Below are positions 6,338 through 6,904 of a stretch of DNA of 6,904 nucleotides, piece by piece. The notes beneath the pieces were generated by a model, which saw nothing but the letters and a program-made list of their open reading frames with translations, was not told the origin of the DNA and made no database searches. Source of the stretch: Actinomycetales bacterium. Lineage in GTDB: Bacteria > Actinomycetota > Actinomycetes > Actinomycetales > Actinomycetaceae. Positions within the stretch are counted from its first letter, which is position 1, and every line of letters starts with the position of its first letter. The position numbers and the translations under genes were made by a program. The stretch is from NCBI GenBank assembly GCA_012513625.1, contig JAAZBW010000259.1, positions 1 through 6,904 of the forward strand, written 5' to 3'.

Positions 6338-6904
6338 CTAGAGGGAGGTCCGGCCGTCGGCCGTCCACGCGAGCTCGGGCGCGGGCTCCTCCGAGGGCGG
6401 CACTCCGTAACGGGTGAGGGCGTCCACCGCCAGCTCGCGGAAGATGGGCGCCGCAATGGTGCCGCCGTAGAAGCCGGACTGGGGCTTGTAGATGACGATC
6501 GCGATCGCGAAGCGGGGGTTGTCCGCCGGCACCAGGCCCACAAAGTTGGCAACCACCTGGGTGAGCCGGCCGTTCGCGTCCGCGGTCTGCGCAGTCCCCG
6601 TCTTGCCGGCCACCCGGTATCCCTCGATGGCTGCGCGGGTGGCAGTGCCGCCGGGTTTGGTGACCGACTCCATCATGGCAGTGAGCTGCTCGGCAACCTC
6701 CGGCTTCAGGACCTCACGGTCCTCGGGGTACTCGGGATAGGTGACGTTCCCGTCCCCGTGCTCGATCGCGGAGACGAGCCTGGGTGTCTGGTAGACGCCA
6801 CCGTTTCCGATGGTGGCCACCATGGCCACATTCTGAAGGAGGGTGATGGCGTAACCCTGGCCGAACATGTTCACGAACTTGGTACGTCCGTCCCACGTTT
6901 CCGG
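6338..6904 (-). CDS. ftsI: Septal peptidoglycan transpeptidase FtsI / class B penicillin-binding protein (3' part)
   Basis: The frame is open from the right edge to a TAG at 6340-6338, giving the last 188 residues. It reads PETWDGRTKF and then VNMFGQGYAITLLQ, the conserved run that follows the active-site core of class B PBPs. The third penicillin-binding motif, KTGTAQ, is at visible residues 101-106 (Lys codon 6604-6602). The SxxK serine and SxN motif would lie beyond the window. The domain continues through NFVGLVPADNPRFAIAIVIYKP and closes with a Pro/Glu-containing tail. No PASTA repeat follows, so this resembles FtsI rather than PASTA-bearing PBPs. FtsI crosslinks septal peptidoglycan outside the membrane and works with FtsW. 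The assignment as FtsI rather than another class B PBP relies on its place upstream of murF-mraY-murD-ftsW. The GTG at 6874 is internal, not the gene start. Confidence 0.94.
   Translation of the reverse strand, partial: PETWDGRTKFVNMFGQGYAITLLQNVAMVATIGNGGVYQTPRLVSAIEHGDGNVTYPEYPEDREVLKPEVAEQLTAMMESVTKPGGTATRAAIEGYRVAGKTGTAQTADANGRLTQVVANFVGLVPADNPRFAIAIVIYKPQSGFYGGTIAAPIFRELAVDALTRYGVPPSEEPAPELAWTADGRTSL

Noticed and set aside
6315..6340. Possible terminator or internal promoter between ftsI and murF
   Set aside because: The 23-base gap contains no stable inverted repeat followed by T residues and no recognisable -35/-10 pair.
5136..6341. 401-codon open frame on the plus strand, antisense to murF
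   Set aside because: It is a shadow of murF. The product is Gly/Arg/Val-rich with no recognisable fold or motif.
1..6904. Mobile elements, CRISPR arrays, tRNA or rRNA genes, or a defence system
   Set aside because: The window is filled end to end by conserved dcw genes. No direct-repeat array, terminal inverted repeats, transposase motifs or RNA-gene signatures were seen. Recurrent CCACC-type runs reflect codon use.

Overview
This window is a segment of a division and cell wall (dcw) gene cluster from a high-GC Gram-positive bacterium, almost certainly an actinobacterium. The case for this is the strongly GC-rich sequence with G/C-biased third codon positions, frequent GTG starts, the gene order, and actinobacterial-looking protein motifs. 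Examples are GGGSAGHVNPLLA at the MurG N terminus, a CYEVRDPWDLA-type segment in MraY, and the FtsW motif set. The genus cannot be fixed from this sequence alone.

Every gene lies on the minus strand, so transcription runs from the right end to the left. In order they are: ftsI (3' part only, 6904-6338), murF (6314-4950), mraY (4953-3868), murD (3871-2420), ftsW (2423-1155), murG (1162-35) and murC (first 38 bases only, 38-1). Apart from a 23-base gap between ftsI and murF, every junction is a stop/start overlap: 4 bases at murF/mraY, mraY/murD, murD/ftsW and murG/murC, and 8 bases at ftsW/murG. No promoter or terminator was recognised, and no gene-free stretch exceeds 23 bases, so this looks like the interior of one polycistronic transcript with translational coupling.

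The products form one pathway. MurD (second amino acid) and MurF (terminal dipeptide) act on the cytoplasmic UDP-MurNAc peptide, with MurC providing the first addition. MraY loads the finished precursor onto undecaprenyl phosphate to make lipid I. MurG adds GlcNAc to make lipid II. FtsW polymerises lipid II at the septum and its partner transpeptidase FtsI crosslinks the new strands.

The main departure from the usual layout is that murE, which normally sits between ftsI and murF, is absent: ftsI is followed directly by murF. All recognisable catalytic motifs in the complete genes appear intact. I found no mobile element, RNA gene, CRISPR array, repeat family or unfamiliar gene system. Long open frames on the plus strand are GC-driven shadows of the real genes.
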